From positions 62,001 to 126,000 of the forward strand of contig NZ_JFHC01000006.1 in assembly GCF_000698595.1 (NCBI RefSeq): DNA of 64,000 nucleotides, given 5' to 3'. This DNA is from Caballeronia glathei. Lineage in GTDB: Bacteria; Pseudomonadota; Gammaproteobacteria; Burkholderiales; Burkholderiaceae. The notes beneath the pieces were generated by a model. That model was not told where the DNA came from, made no database searches, and saw only the letters and a list, made by a program, of their open reading frames with translations. Position numbers and translations under genes: made by a program. Shown here in pieces: positions 7,948 through 16,009 of the stretch (position 1 is its first letter; every line of letters starts with the position of its first letter).

Positions 7948-9189
7948 CTAGAACCTCGACGGACGATAGGGCGAGGGATCGGTGAACGGCGTTTCGCCGC
8001 TCATCATCTCGGCGAGCAGACGCCCCGTGACCGGCCCGAGCGTCAGGCCGTGATGCGCATGGCCGAACGCGAACCATAATCCCGCATGGCGTCCTGCCGG
8101 GCCGATCACGGGCCGCATGTCCGGCGTGCACGGGCGCAGGCCGAGCCACGGCTTGTCGTCGAGACGCTGCCCGAGTCCGAAGACGGGCCGCGCCGCGCGC
8201 TCGGCGAGATCCAGCTGTACCGGGTTCGCCGGACGCTCGCGCGAGGCAAGTTCCACCCCCGTCGTGAGGCGCAGGCCGCGCTTCATCGGCGCGACGACGT
8301 AGCCCGCTTCGATATCGACGACCGGACGCAAGAGCGGCGCGTCCGCTTCGCTTGCATAGTGCATGTGATAGCCGCGCTTCGCCATCAGCGGCATGCGGTA
8401 GCCGAGCGGGCGCAGCACGGCATCGGACCACACGCCGAGGGCGACGACCGCCTCCTGCGCCTCGACTACGCCGTCCGCGGTGCGCACGCGCCAGCCGCGG
8501 CCGGTCGCCTCCAGCGTGAGCGCATCGCCTCGCAGGATCGTGCCGCCCTCGCGTTCGAAAAGGCCCGCATAGCCCTTAGTCAGCGCGCCGGGATCGGACA
8601 CGCTCTTCGGATCGGCCCAGTGGATCGCCCCCGCATAGCCCGGCGCGAGCGATGCCTCGGCGCTGCGCAGCGCCGAGGCATCGAGGATCGAGACGTGCAG
8701 GCCGTGCGCCGCCGCGATGCGTTCGGCATCGGGCGCTTCCTTCTCGAACGACGCGCGCGAGCGATAGGCTTCGAGCCAGCCTGTCGGCCGCACGAGTTCG
8801 CGCAGGCCCGCGCGGTCGATGAAGGCGTCGTGCTCGGCCACGCACCGCGCGACGAGCGGCAGCATGTCGCGTGCGGCCGCCTGCAGGCGGTTTGGCGCCG
8901 ATTCCCACCAGAAGCGTGCGAGCCACGTTGCGTACGAGGGCAGCGAGCGCAGGTCGTAGCGCAGCGCGGTCGAATCGTTGCGCGCAAAGCGCAGCACTGT
9001 GCGCCAGTCGCGCGGAAACGCATACGGCACCACCGACGACGCCTCGATCAGCCCCGCATTGCCGAAGCTCGTTTCCTCGCCCGGCGCGCGCCGGTCGACG
9101 AGCACCACATGCCGCCCGCGCTGCTGCAGATGCAGCGCCACGCTGACACCCACGATGCCCGCACCGAGCACGATGACGTCCTGAGCCAT
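7948..9189 (-). CDS. FAD-dependent D-amino-acid dehydrogenase (DadA-like)
   Basis: 413 residues. It starts MAQDVIVLGAGIVGVSVALH, a Rossmann FAD-binding GxGxxG, and ends with PWLGLRPCTPDMRPVIGPA and FGHAHHGLTLGP, the C-terminal FAD-contact motifs of the DadA/glycine-oxidase family. Such enzymes oxidise D-amino acids to 2-oxo acids and ammonia, passing electrons to the respiratory chain at the inner face of the membrane. It lies 34 bases downstream of an amino-acid binding-protein gene on the same strand, and opposite an arginine-dehydrogenase-like gene and a DauR-like regulator, so the substrate is probably a basic D-amino acid such as D-arginine or D-lysine. The sequence resembles DadA rather than Pseudomonas DauA. 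Confidence 0.82.
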   Translation of the reverse strand: MAQDVIVLGAGIVGVSVALHLQQRGRHVVLVDRRAPGEETSFGNAGLIEASSVVPYAFPRDWRTVLRFARNDSTALRYDLRSLPSYATWLARFWWESAPNRLQAAARDMLPLVARCVAEHDAFIDRAGLRELVRPTGWLEAYRSRASFEKEAPDAERIAAAHGLHVSILDASALRSAEASLAPGYAGAIHWADPKSVSDPGALTKGYAGLFEREGGTILRGDALTLEATGRGWRVRTADGVVEAQEAVVALGVWSDAVLRPLGYRMPLMAKRGYHMHYASEADAPLLRPVVDIEAGYVVAPMKRGLRLTTGVELASRERPANPVQLDLAERAARPVFGLGQRLDDKPWLGLRPCTPDMRPVIGPAGRHAGLWFAFGHAHHGLTLGPVTGRLLAEMMSGETPFTDPSPYRPSRF

Positions 9190-9223
9190 AGGTTCCTTGT
9201 CGGGGTCCGTGAAGGGGCGCCCC

Positions 9224-10015
9224 TTACTTCGCGATGATGTCGCGCTTGAAATACTTCTGCGAGAGCTGACTCAGCGTGCCGTCCTTCTTGAGCCCGTCGA
9301 GCGCCGCGACGATCTTCGCCTTGAGCGCCGTGTCGCCCTTGCGCAGGCCGAAGCCGGTGCCTTCGCCGAGCGTCGCCGGATCCGAGACGGCCGGCCCGGC
9401 GAAATCGAAGTCCTTGCCTTCGGGCTTCGCGAGAAAGCCGTCGATCGCAGTCTGCACTTCCTGCACCGCGCCGTCGAGCCGGCCGGCCGCGAGGTCCGCG
9501 AAAATCTGGTCCTGGTTCTGGTAGGTGACGACCTGCACGCCTTCCTTCGCCCAGTGCTTGCGCACGAAGTCCTCCTGCGTCGAGCCCTGCAGCACGCCGA
9601 CCGACTTGCCTTTGAGGCTCGCGGGAGTCGGCTGCAGTCCCGAGCCGCGCTTCGCGATCATCTGGATCGGCATGATGTAGATGGGCGGCGTGAAGTCGAT
9701 GGCCTGGCGGCGCTTGGCCGTGATGTTCATCGCGGAGTTGATGACGTCGAACTTGCGCGCCTGCAGCGCTGCAATGAGCCCGTCGAAACTGTTCTCGACC
9801 CACACGCACTTCATCTGGAGGCGCTGGCACACCGCGTTGCCGATGTCGATATCGAAGCCCTCCAGCTGACCCGACGCTGTCTTGCTCTCGAACGGCGGGT
9901 AGGACGCCTCGACGCCGAATCTGAGCGTCTGTGACGCGGGCTGCGCCTGCGCGGTGCCGCCGATCGTGAAGGCGAGACTCGCTGCGAGCGCGAGGCAAAA
10001 CAATTTCCGGTTCAT
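9224..10015 (-). CDS. Polar amino-acid ABC transporter, periplasmic binding protein
   Basis: 263 residues from the ATG at 10015. The frame is open further upstream, but that part overlaps the divergent gene and has no signal peptide. From 10015 there is a clear Sec signal (MNRKLFCLALAASLAFTIGG, cut after AQA). The SBP_bac_3 fold is evident from LRFGVEASYPPFES, LEGFDIDIGNAVCQRL and FDVINSAMNITAKRRQAIDF. This family binds lysine, arginine, ornithine or other polar amino acids. No cognate permease or ATPase is in the window, so it must use components encoded elsewhere. It is followed by the D-amino-acid dehydrogenase gene, in the same probable operon. Confidence 0.85.
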   Translation of the reverse strand: MNRKLFCLALAASLAFTIGGTAQAQPASQTLRFGVEASYPPFESKTASGQLEGFDIDIGNAVCQRLQMKCVWVENSFDGLIAALQARKFDVINSAMNITAKRRQAIDFTPPIYIMPIQMIAKRGSGLQPTPASLKGKSVGVLQGSTQEDFVRKHWAKEGVQVVTYQNQDQIFADLAAGRLDGAVQEVQTAIDGFLAKPEGKDFDFAGPAVSDPATLGEGTGFGLRKGDTALKAKIVAALDGLKKDGTLSQLSQKYFKRDIIAK

Positions 10016-10080
10016 CGTGGTCACCGTGTCGTGTGTTGGAAGACAACGCGCGGCGAATGCCGCAGGCGTGACATGAAATA

Positions 10081-10125
10081 TAGACCATAAATAAAATAAA
10101 AGTCTAGAATGGACAAAAATGTCTA
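10081..10125. promoter_or_regulatory. AT-rich divergent control region with TAGAC/GTCTA half-sites
   Basis: Between the divergent binding-protein (start 10015) and dauB-like (start 10149) genes. A markedly AT-rich island contains TAGAC at 10081-10085, GTCTA at 10102-10106 and GTCTA at 10121-10125. TAGAC and the first GTCTA form an inverted pair around an A/T-only core. This is a reasonable operator for the DauR-like regulator encoded at 11138-11830. No experimentally known site was matched. Confidence 0.4.
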
Positions 10126-10148
10126 CACCGAATCGAGGAGTTCCGGAC

Positions 10149-11141
10149 ATGAACGATTTACTTAATTCCGCTGAATCCGCGCCGCTCGTCGCCGATGAAG
10201 CGCAGGTGCGCGCGGCCTTGCCCGCGCTCGACGTGCGCGGTGCGCTCGCGCGCATGTTCGGCGCGCTCGGGCGCAGCGCCGCCGTGCAGCCGCCGCAGAC
10301 GCTCACGCTGTTCCCGCAGCAGGCGGGCGACTTCATCACGTATCTCGGCGTGCTTGCAGAAGAAGAGGTGTTCGGCGCGAAGCTCTCGCCGTACATCGCG
10401 ACGGCCGGTGCGCCGGTGATCACGGCCTGGACGGCGCTGATGTCGATGCGCACCGGCAAGCCGCTGATGTGGTGCGATGCCGGGCTCCTCACGACAGAGC
10501 GCACGGCCGGCACGACCGCGCTCGCCATCGGATATCTGGCGGCGAGCACGAGCACGCGGCTCGCCGTGATCGGTTCCGGCGCGCTCGCGCTCGCCCATGT
10601 GCGGCACGCCGCGCCGCTGCGCGCGTGGGAGAGCATTCGCGTTCATTCGCCTGCGCTTTGCGGCAGCGCGGCGCGCGAGGCCGATGTTCTCGCGGCCGAT
10701 CCGCGCGTCACGATCGCGCAGTCGGTGGCCGACTGCGTGCGCGATGCCGATGTCGTGATGCTCTGCACGTCGTCGGGCACGCCTGTCCTCTCGCTCGACG
10801 ATCTCACCAGGCCCGCGCTCGTCACTTCGATCAGCACGAACGTCGCGCGGGCTCACGAAGTCGATCCGGCGGCGCTGCCCCGGCTCGACGTCTATTGCGA
10901 CTATCGGCGCACCACGCCGGGCAGCGCGGGCGAGATGCTGATCGCGGCGGAGCAGCACGACTGGTCGCCCGAGGCGATTCGCGGCGACCTGGCCGAACTC
11001 GCGAACGGTGCGTGCCCGATGCCCTCGTACGATCGTCACGTGCTGTTCCGCTCGATCGGACTCGGGCTCGAGGACATCGCCGTCGCGCATGCGCTCTACG
11101 CGCATCTGCATGCGCTTGCGCGCGGCCCGCGCGCTGTATGA
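10149..11141 (+). CDS. dauB: Ornithine cyclodeaminase/mu-crystallin family dehydrogenase (DauB-like)
   Basis: 330 residues from the ATG at 10149, which has GAGGAG 8 bases upstream; an in-frame ATG at 10119 lacks a site. Rossmann NAD(P)-binding motif AVIGSGALALAHVRHA around residue 140, and the family motifs GAPVITAWTALMSMRTGKPL and ADVVMLCTSSGTPVLS are present. Members include ornithine cyclodeaminase, ketimine reductases and the NAD(P)-dependent L-arginine dehydrogenase DauB of Pseudomonas aeruginosa. With a D-amino-acid dehydrogenase, a basic-amino-acid binding protein and a DauR-like regulator next door, the DauB role (amination of 2-ketoarginine to L-arginine, read catabolically or anabolically) is most likely. 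The stop overlaps the regulator start. Confidence 0.7.
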   Translation: MNDLLNSAESAPLVADEAQVRAALPALDVRGALARMFGALGRSAAVQPPQTLTLFPQQAGDFITYLGVLAEEEVFGAKLSPYIATAGAPVITAWTALMSMRTGKPLMWCDAGLLTTERTAGTTALAIGYLAASTSTRLAVIGSGALALAHVRHAAPLRAWESIRVHSPALCGSAAREADVLAADPRVTIAQSVADCVRDADVVMLCTSSGTPVLSLDDLTRPALVTSISTNVARAHEVDPAALPRLDVYCDYRRTTPGSAGEMLIAAEQHDWSPEAIRGDLAELANGACPMPSYDRHVLFRSIGLGLEDIAVAHALYAHLHALARGPRAV

Positions 11142-11830
11142 TCGACCACCGCTTACCGCCTCTCATGTCCACTGCGATGCGAAAACGCAAGTCCCCGGCC
11201 AAGAACCCGCCCGCGCGCGCCGCGCTCCTCGAGCGCTACGCGCATATCGCCGACAGCATCACCAGGCTGTTTTTCCCCTATGCGGAAGTGGTGATCCACG
11301 ACCTGACCGATCAGACCGTCGCGTACCTGTCGAACAATCTGTCGAAGCGCGAGGTAGGCGACGAATCGGCGCTGGAGGATGTCGAGGAAACGACCCGCGA
11401 CAAGCTGCTCGGTCCCTACGAGAAAGTGAACTGGGACGGCCGCCGGATGCGCTGCGTAAGCACGGCGCTTTTCGACGATGCGGGACAGGCCGCGGGCGTG
11501 ATGTGCATCAACTTCAACATCGCGGCGTTCGAGGAGATACGCTCGACGCTCGATCTGTTCCTGCGTGGCTCGGGTGTCGTCGCGCAGCCGGTCGAGCTCT
11601 TCAAGGACGACTGGCAGGAGCGCATCAACACGTTCCTCCACGGCTGGCTGCGGGAGCGGCAGATCGCGCTCAACTCGCTCACGCGCGAGCACCGGCGCGA
11701 ACTGGTCGAAGCCCTGCACGCCGAGGGCGCGTTCAAGGGCAAGAGTTCGGCGAATTACGTCGCGAAGGTGCTCGGCATGGGGCGCGCGACGGTGTACAAG
11801 CATCTGCGGGAGATGAAGCAGGGAATGTAA
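11138..11830 (+). CDS. dauR: PAS/helix-turn-helix transcriptional regulator (YheO/DauR-like)
   Basis: 230 residues from an ATG that overlaps the upstream stop (ATGA). ATGs at 11165 and 11177 are alternatives and homologue lengths would fit 11165 as well; none has a good ribosome-binding site. An N-terminal PAS_6-type sensor (YAHIADSITRLFFPYAEVVI, then LSTAL-like FDDAGQAAGVMCINFNI) is followed by a C-terminal HTH_22-type DNA-binding domain (GAFKGKSSANYVAKVLGMGR, then ATVYKHLREMK). DauR in Pseudomonas represses the D-arginine operon; this protein has the same two-domain plan and sits in the same gene context. It probably controls both directions from the AT-rich region at 10081-10125. Confidence 0.72.
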   Translation: MIDHRLPPLMSTAMRKRKSPAKNPPARAALLERYAHIADSITRLFFPYAEVVIHDLTDQTVAYLSNNLSKREVGDESALEDVEETTRDKLLGPYEKVNWDGRRMRCVSTALFDDAGQAAGVMCINFNIAAFEEIRSTLDLFLRGSGVVAQPVELFKDDWQERINTFLHGWLRERQIALNSLTREHRRELVEALHAEGAFKGKSSANYVAKVLGMGRATVYKHLREMKQGM

Positions 11831-11852
11831 GGCACGGTGCCCGGCGGCGCCA

Positions 11853-11875
11853 GGCGCCAATGCGGCGCCAATTTT
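11853..11875 (+). terminator. Possible weak intrinsic terminator after regulator gene
   Basis: GGCGCC (11853-11858) pairs with GGCGCC (11864-11869) around the loop AATGC, followed by AATTTT. The stem is short (6 base pairs) and the T-run is poor, so this is only a candidate. Confidence 0.35.
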
Positions 11876-11955
11876 GAAATCTGGTTGACCATCCGCGTGG
11901 CCGGTTTATCCTTGCGTGTGCGCGAGAGACGCATTCACACATAAAAGGAGGCGCC

Positions 11956-12897
11956 GTGTACGTCAACCACGAGGTTTTCAACGACGCGGACCGGCACGCC
12001 GCGGCGCTTCGCGGCTGGGAGCAGCGCTACGACCAGATCGGCGCGGGCGTGTTCCAGAGCGCGGTCAAGCAGGTTGCCGTGGAAGGCGTGCAGGTGTTCC
12101 AGGAGGCGGCGAACGTGCGCGTGGTCCAGCGCGGCGCGCTGCCTGCCGGCTACACCACGTTCGGGCTCGCGCTGGGCGGCAGCGCGCCGTTTTCGTTTCG
12201 CGGCGCGAGACTCGACCAGGACGCGATGGTCATCACCGCGGGCGCGAAGGAGTTCATGCTGCATTCGCCGGCGGACATGTCGCTCGTGGGCGTCGCGATC
12301 GACCCGGGCGTGCTGCGGATGGTCGCGGATGCGGCGGGCATCGACGTCGAGGACGATCTCTTTTACCGCGACGTCATCGACATTCCGCGCGCAGCCGGCA
12401 TGCGCGTGGGCCGGCGCCTCGTCGAGACGATGGAGCGCGTGCTCGCGCAACCGGCGCTGCTCGGGAACGCGCAGGCCGAGCGCCGCTTCGCGCACGACGT
12501 CGCGGAGGGCATCCTCGATCTCATCACCTACCACGTTCCCGGCCAGTCGAACCGCCTCACGCACGCCTGCCAGAGCGAGATCGTGCGGCGCAGCCACGAG
12601 CTCGTGCTCGCGAGCCCGGAAGAGCCGGTGTCGATATTCGATCTGTGTTCCGCACTGCGCGTAAGCCGCCGCACTATTCAAAACAGCTTTCAATCCATTG
12701 CTCAGACGAATCCCGCGAACTACCTGCGTTCGGTGCGTCTCGCGCAGGTAAGGCGCCTTCTGCTCGCGTCGCGACAGAGCGACGTGCCCGTGAGCGAAGC
12801 CGCGGCCTGCTGGGGTTTTACGCATCTCGGCCATTTCGCGCGCGATTACAAGGCTCAGTTCGGCGAGCTGCCGTCGCAAACGGCGCGGCGTCTCTAG
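11956..12897 (+). CDS. AraC-family transcriptional regulator of the amine dehydrogenase operon
   Basis: 313 residues from a GTG at 11956 with AAAGGAGG ending 4 bases upstream. The C-terminal ~110 residues form an AraC HTH_18 domain: SIFDLCSALRVSRRTIQNSF is the first recognition region and FTHLGHFARDYKAQFGELPS is the usual second. The N-terminal part resembles the ligand-sensing region of EutR/FeaR-like regulators (QVFQEAANVRVVQRGALPAG). It is oriented with, and lies 142 bases before, the aromatic amine dehydrogenase heavy-chain gene, so induction of that operon by its amine or aldehyde is the natural inference. No operator repeats could be assigned with confidence in 12898-13027. Confidence 0.82.
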   Translation: MYVNHEVFNDADRHAAALRGWEQRYDQIGAGVFQSAVKQVAVEGVQVFQEAANVRVVQRGALPAGYTTFGLALGGSAPFSFRGARLDQDAMVITAGAKEFMLHSPADMSLVGVAIDPGVLRMVADAAGIDVEDDLFYRDVIDIPRAAGMRVGRRLVETMERVLAQPALLGNAQAERRFAHDVAEGILDLITYHVPGQSNRLTHACQSEIVRRSHELVLASPEEPVSIFDLCSALRVSRRTIQNSFQSIAQTNPANYLRSVRLAQVRRLLLASRQSDVPVSEAAACWGFTHLGHFARDYKAQFGELPSQTARRL

Positions 12898-13039
12898 CAT
12901 CGCCCGAGCTCGCGCATCTCTCTTTCACCCGACTTTCGGCTATCCCAAATCGGCAACGACGCTTTGCCGTTCCTGGAGCGACCATCTTTTTTCCTCGTCT
13001 TAGAGTCTGTCCACGATAGACACAGACGGAGGAGAAACG

Positions 13040-14197
13040 ATGAAGCGCAGACGGCTGGCCGCCTCGATGGCGGCGGTATTGTCTGGTGTGCTCGCGTGCC
13101 AGATTCAGGTGCACGCAGCGGAGAAGCCCGAAGAACTGACGGTCGCCAAAGTCCCGCCCTACAGCCCGCACCAGGTTTTCGTCCCTGACATCTCGTTCTC
13201 GAGCATGACGGACGCCCGCGTGCACGTGTTCGACGCAGACAGCAACCGGTTTCTCGGCCAGATCGACGCCGGCTTCGGCCCGGGCTTCGCGATCTCGCCG
13301 GACCACAAGACGAGCTACGTCGCGACGACCTATTTCTCGCGCGGCGGACACGGCGCGCGCACCGACGTGGTCGAGCTGATCGACAACAGCACGCTCGACG
13401 TGACGGGCGAGATCGTGATCGCGCCGAAGCACGGCCAGCACGTGCCGTCGCCGTACAACACCGCGCTCTCCGACGACGGGCGCCTGCTGTACGTCGCGAA
13501 CATCACGCCGTCGACCTCGGTGACCGTCATCGATACCGCCGCGAAGAAAGTGCTCGGCGAAATCGACACGGACGGCTGCGTGCTCGCGTATCCGAGCGGC
13601 AACGACCGCTTCTCCGCGCTGTGCGAAAGCGGCAAGGCGCTCACCGTCACCGTCGATGCGGCGGGCAAGGAAAAGAGCCGCAAGCTCTCCGACGCGTTCA
13701 TCGACGTGGACAACGATCCCGCCTTCGTGAACGCGGTGCGCGACGGCAGCCGGTACTGGTTCACGACCTATCTCGGCAGCGTGCGCACCGCCGATTTCTC
13801 CGGTGAAGCACCCGTGTTCGGCGATGCCTGGCCGCTCGTGAGCGCGCAGGAGAAGAAGGCGGGATGGCGGCCGGGCGGCTTGCAGCAGACGGCGCTGCAT
13901 GTAAAGAGCCACCGGCTCTACGTCGCGATGCACAAGGGCGTCGACGGTTCGCACAAGGACCCGGCCACCGAAGTCTGGGTCTTCGACACGACGACGAAAA
14001 AGCGCATCGCGCGCTGGGATCTCGCGAAGCAGAAGGTCGATCCGCTGATCGCGATCCAGGTCAGCACCGACGATCGTCCGCTCTTCTACGGCATCACGCC
14101 GACATCCGATCTCGTCGTGATGGATGCGCAGACCGGCAAGCGCAAGCATGTCGAGAAGCAGCTCGGCTCGACTTCGACGCTGCTCGTCAATCCCTGA
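13040..14197 (+). CDS. aauB: Aromatic amine dehydrogenase, heavy (beta-propeller) subunit
   Basis: 385 residues; GGAGGAG at 13028-13034 precedes the ATG. An N-terminal signal peptide ends at HAA (about residue 27). The body is the seven-bladed propeller of the quinoprotein amine dehydrogenase heavy chain: FVPDISFSSMTDARVHVFDA, FGPGFAISPDHKTSYVATTY, GRLLYVANITPSTSVTVIDT and YVAMHKGVDGSHKDPATEVW. It has no cofactor itself and holds the TTQ-bearing light chain in the periplasm. The gene order that follows (mauE-like, mauD-like, light chain) is that of aauBEDA for aromatic amine dehydrogenase rather than the longer methylamine mau cluster. The downstream aldehyde dehydrogenase also suggests tryptamine, tyramine or phenylethylamine as substrate. 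Confidence 0.88.
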   Translation: MKRRRLAASMAAVLSGVLACQIQVHAAEKPEELTVAKVPPYSPHQVFVPDISFSSMTDARVHVFDADSNRFLGQIDAGFGPGFAISPDHKTSYVATTYFSRGGHGARTDVVELIDNSTLDVTGEIVIAPKHGQHVPSPYNTALSDDGRLLYVANITPSTSVTVIDTAAKKVLGEIDTDGCVLAYPSGNDRFSALCESGKALTVTVDAAGKEKSRKLSDAFIDVDNDPAFVNAVRDGSRYWFTTYLGSVRTADFSGEAPVFGDAWPLVSAQEKKAGWRPGGLQQTALHVKSHRLYVAMHKGVDGSHKDPATEVWVFDTTTKKRIARWDLAKQKVDPLIAIQVSTDDRPLFYGITPTSDLVVMDAQTGKRKHVEKQLGSTSTLLVNP

Positions 14198-14207
14198 GGT
14201 GGCCGCC

Positions 14208-14759
14208 ATGCTCGATCCCGTCATTCTCATGGTCTCTCTCGCGACGATCGCGATCGTCGTGCTGCTGGGCGCCGCGGCCAAGCTGCGCGAGCCCGCGAAG
14301 TTCAGCGACACGCTCGCGGCGTACCACCTGCTGCCGCCGTTCGCGCTGACGCCGGTGGCCTACGCGATCCCCGCGCTCGAAGCGCTCGGCGCGGTCGGCC
14401 TGCTGTTCCCGGCGACGCGTCTCGCGGCGGCCTGTGTCGTGATCGCGCTCTTCGCCGTGTTCGGCACCGCGCTCGCGATCAACGTCGTGCGCGGCAATAC
14501 CGATATCGATTGCGGCTGCGCGGGCTTCACGGCTTCCACGCGCGAAGCGCCGAAGAAAATCGGCTGGTGGCACGTGGCCCGCGTGGCCGTGCTTGCCGCG
14601 GTCGCCTCGGCGGCGCTCGTCACGCAGGACCCGCGCCCGATCGTCTGGTTCGACTATTTCACCGCCGCCGCCGGCACGCTCTGCGCGGTCGCCGCGATGC
14701 TCACGCTCGACATGCTGCTCGCCAATCTTCCCAAGCTCGAATCCCTGAGGAACTCATGA
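14208..14759 (+). CDS. aauE: MauE-like membrane protein for amine dehydrogenase maturation
   Basis: 183 residues from the ATG at 14208 (GAGGT upstream); an in-frame ATG at 14124 lies inside the preceding gene. Four or five hydrophobic segments are visible (VILMVSLATIAIVVLLGAAA; ALTPVAYAIPALEALGAVGL; a third around AACVVIALFAVFGTALAI). The loop DIDCGCAGF holds the Cys pair typical of MauE/DoxX-like proteins. MauE and MauD are needed for disulfide formation and processing of the light chain, which carries six or more disulfides. Its stop overlaps the mauD-like start by four bases. Confidence 0.85.
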   Translation: MLDPVILMVSLATIAIVVLLGAAAKLREPAKFSDTLAAYHLLPPFALTPVAYAIPALEALGAVGLLFPATRLAAACVVIALFAVFGTALAINVVRGNTDIDCGCAGFTASTREAPKKIGWWHVARVAVLAAVASAALVTQDPRPIVWFDYFTAAAGTLCAVAAMLTLDMLLANLPKLESLRNS

Positions 14760-15391
14760 TGCAAACCGCCCTGATCATTTCCACCGCGCTCTCGTGGGCC
14801 GCGTTGCTCGCGCTCGGCGCGATCTGTCTCGCACTCGTTCGCCAGGTGGGCATTCTCTATGAACGCATGATGCCCGCCGGTGCCCTGATGATCGACAAGG
14901 GACCGGCCGTCGGCACGCTCGCGCCGTCGTTCGAACTGATGGACCTCGCCGGGCGCGCCGTGAAGGTGGGCGGCATGTCGGCGGGCGGGCGCAACACGCT
15001 CGTCTTCTTCCTCTCGCCGACGTGCCCCGTCTGCAAGAAGCTGCTGCCACTCCTGCCGTCGATCCAGTCGCGCGAAACGCCGACCGACATCGTGCTCGCA
15101 AGCGACGGCGATATCACGGAGCACGCCGCGTTCTATCGCAAGACCGGTCTCGCGCAGTTCCCCTATGTACTGTCGCAGGAACTGGGCCTTGCCTATCAGA
15201 TCGGCAAGCTGCCCTACGCGGTGCTGCTCGACGACGAAGGTCGCGTGCGTGCGAAGGGGCTCGTGAATACGCGCGAGCATCTGGAGAGCCTTTTCGAAGC
15301 GAAGGAGCGGGGCGTCGCATCGCTTCAGGAATTCGTGCACGGCGAAAGCCACGGGCATGCACCGCACGCTCAGCACGAAAGTCACGCGTAA
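14756..15391 (+). CDS. aauD: MauD-like thiol-disulfide oxidoreductase
   Basis: 211 residues from the ATG at 14756 (CTGAGG upstream); a second ATG follows immediately at 14759. One N-terminal membrane anchor (TALIISTALSWAALLALGAI) is followed by a periplasmic thioredoxin-like fold with the active site FFLSPTCPVCKKLLP (CPVC) and a cis-Pro region GKLPYAVLLDDEGRV. It ends in a His-rich tail (GESHGHAPHAQHESHA), which could bind metal. MauD proteins are required for correct disulfides in the TTQ subunit. It overlaps the mauE-like gene and precedes the light-chain gene by 96 bases. Confidence 0.88.
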   Translation: MMQTALIISTALSWAALLALGAICLALVRQVGILYERMMPAGALMIDKGPAVGTLAPSFELMDLAGRAVKVGGMSAGGRNTLVFFLSPTCPVCKKLLPLLPSIQSRETPTDIVLASDGDITEHAAFYRKTGLAQFPYVLSQELGLAYQIGKLPYAVLLDDEGRVRAKGLVNTREHLESLFEAKERGVASLQEFVHGESHGHAPHAQHESHA

Positions 15392-15413
15392 CGAATGACA
15401 AAGACACGCGCAA

Positions 15414-15434
15414 TGCATGCACGGGATGCATGCA
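15414..15434 (+). other. Short hairpin between aauD and aauA
   Basis: TGCATGC (15414-15420) and GCATGCA (15428-15434) can pair around a 7-base loop. It is the only gap over 50 bases within the operon. It is not followed by a T-run, so it is not an intrinsic terminator; an mRNA-processing or stabilising element for the highly expressed light chain is conceivable. Confidence 0.3.
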
Positions 15435-15487
15435 CAAGACATGCGCGGCTTTCACACATGGATCAATGAGCGAACAGGACGGCGTTT

Positions 15488-16009
15488 ATGAAATGGCTGG
15501 ACTCTTTTTTTGAACACTCGGCGCGAGGCGTCGCGCAGCGCAGCTCGCGGCGCAGCGCGATGGCCAAGCTCGGCAAGGCGCTGGTGGGCTCGGCGATGGT
15601 GCCGCTTTTGCCCGTTGACCGGACCGCCTATGCGGCGGAGCCGAAGAAGCCGGGCGCATCCAAGACCGACGACCCGACGAGCTGCGACTACTGGAAGTAC
15701 TGCGCGATCGACGGATGGCTCTGCAGCTGTTGCGGGGGCACGTCGAGCAGTTGCCCGCCGGGCACGACGCCTTCGCCGATCACCTGGATCGGCACGTGCC
15801 GCAATCCGCACGACGGCTCGGACTACATCGTCTCGTACAACGACTGCTGCGGCAAGACGACATGCGGGCGCTGCTTCTGCAATCGCAACGAACGCGAGAA
15901 GCCGCTCTACAAGCTCTCGCTGAACAACGACATCAACTGGTGCATGGCAAACGGCAATTCGAATTACCACTGCTCGGTGTCGGTGCTGCTGGGAGCAACG
16001 AAGCAATGA
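15488..16009 (+). CDS. aauA: Aromatic amine dehydrogenase, light subunit (TTQ-bearing)
   Basis: 173 residues. The long leader has SRRSAMAKLGKALVGSAMVP then LLPVDR, a Tat-like signal very like that of the methylamine dehydrogenase light chain. The mature part is Cys-rich. By alignment from memory to the Paracoccus light chain, the tryptophan tryptophylquinone would form from Trp100 (SPITWIGTC) and Trp151 (NNDINWCMA), 51 residues apart as in Trp57/Trp108. Asp119 in SYNDCCG matches the catalytic Asp and Asp75 in AIDG the second acidic residue. There are 14 cysteines in the mature part. It catalyses oxidative deamination of primary aromatic amines in the periplasm. Its stop overlaps the next cytochrome gene. 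Confidence 0.9.
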   Translation: MKWLDSFFEHSARGVAQRSSRRSAMAKLGKALVGSAMVPLLPVDRTAYAAEPKKPGASKTDDPTSCDYWKYCAIDGWLCSCCGGTSSSCPPGTTPSPITWIGTCRNPHDGSDYIVSYNDCCGKTTCGRCFCNRNEREKPLYKLSLNNDINWCMANGNSNYHCSVSVLLGATKQ

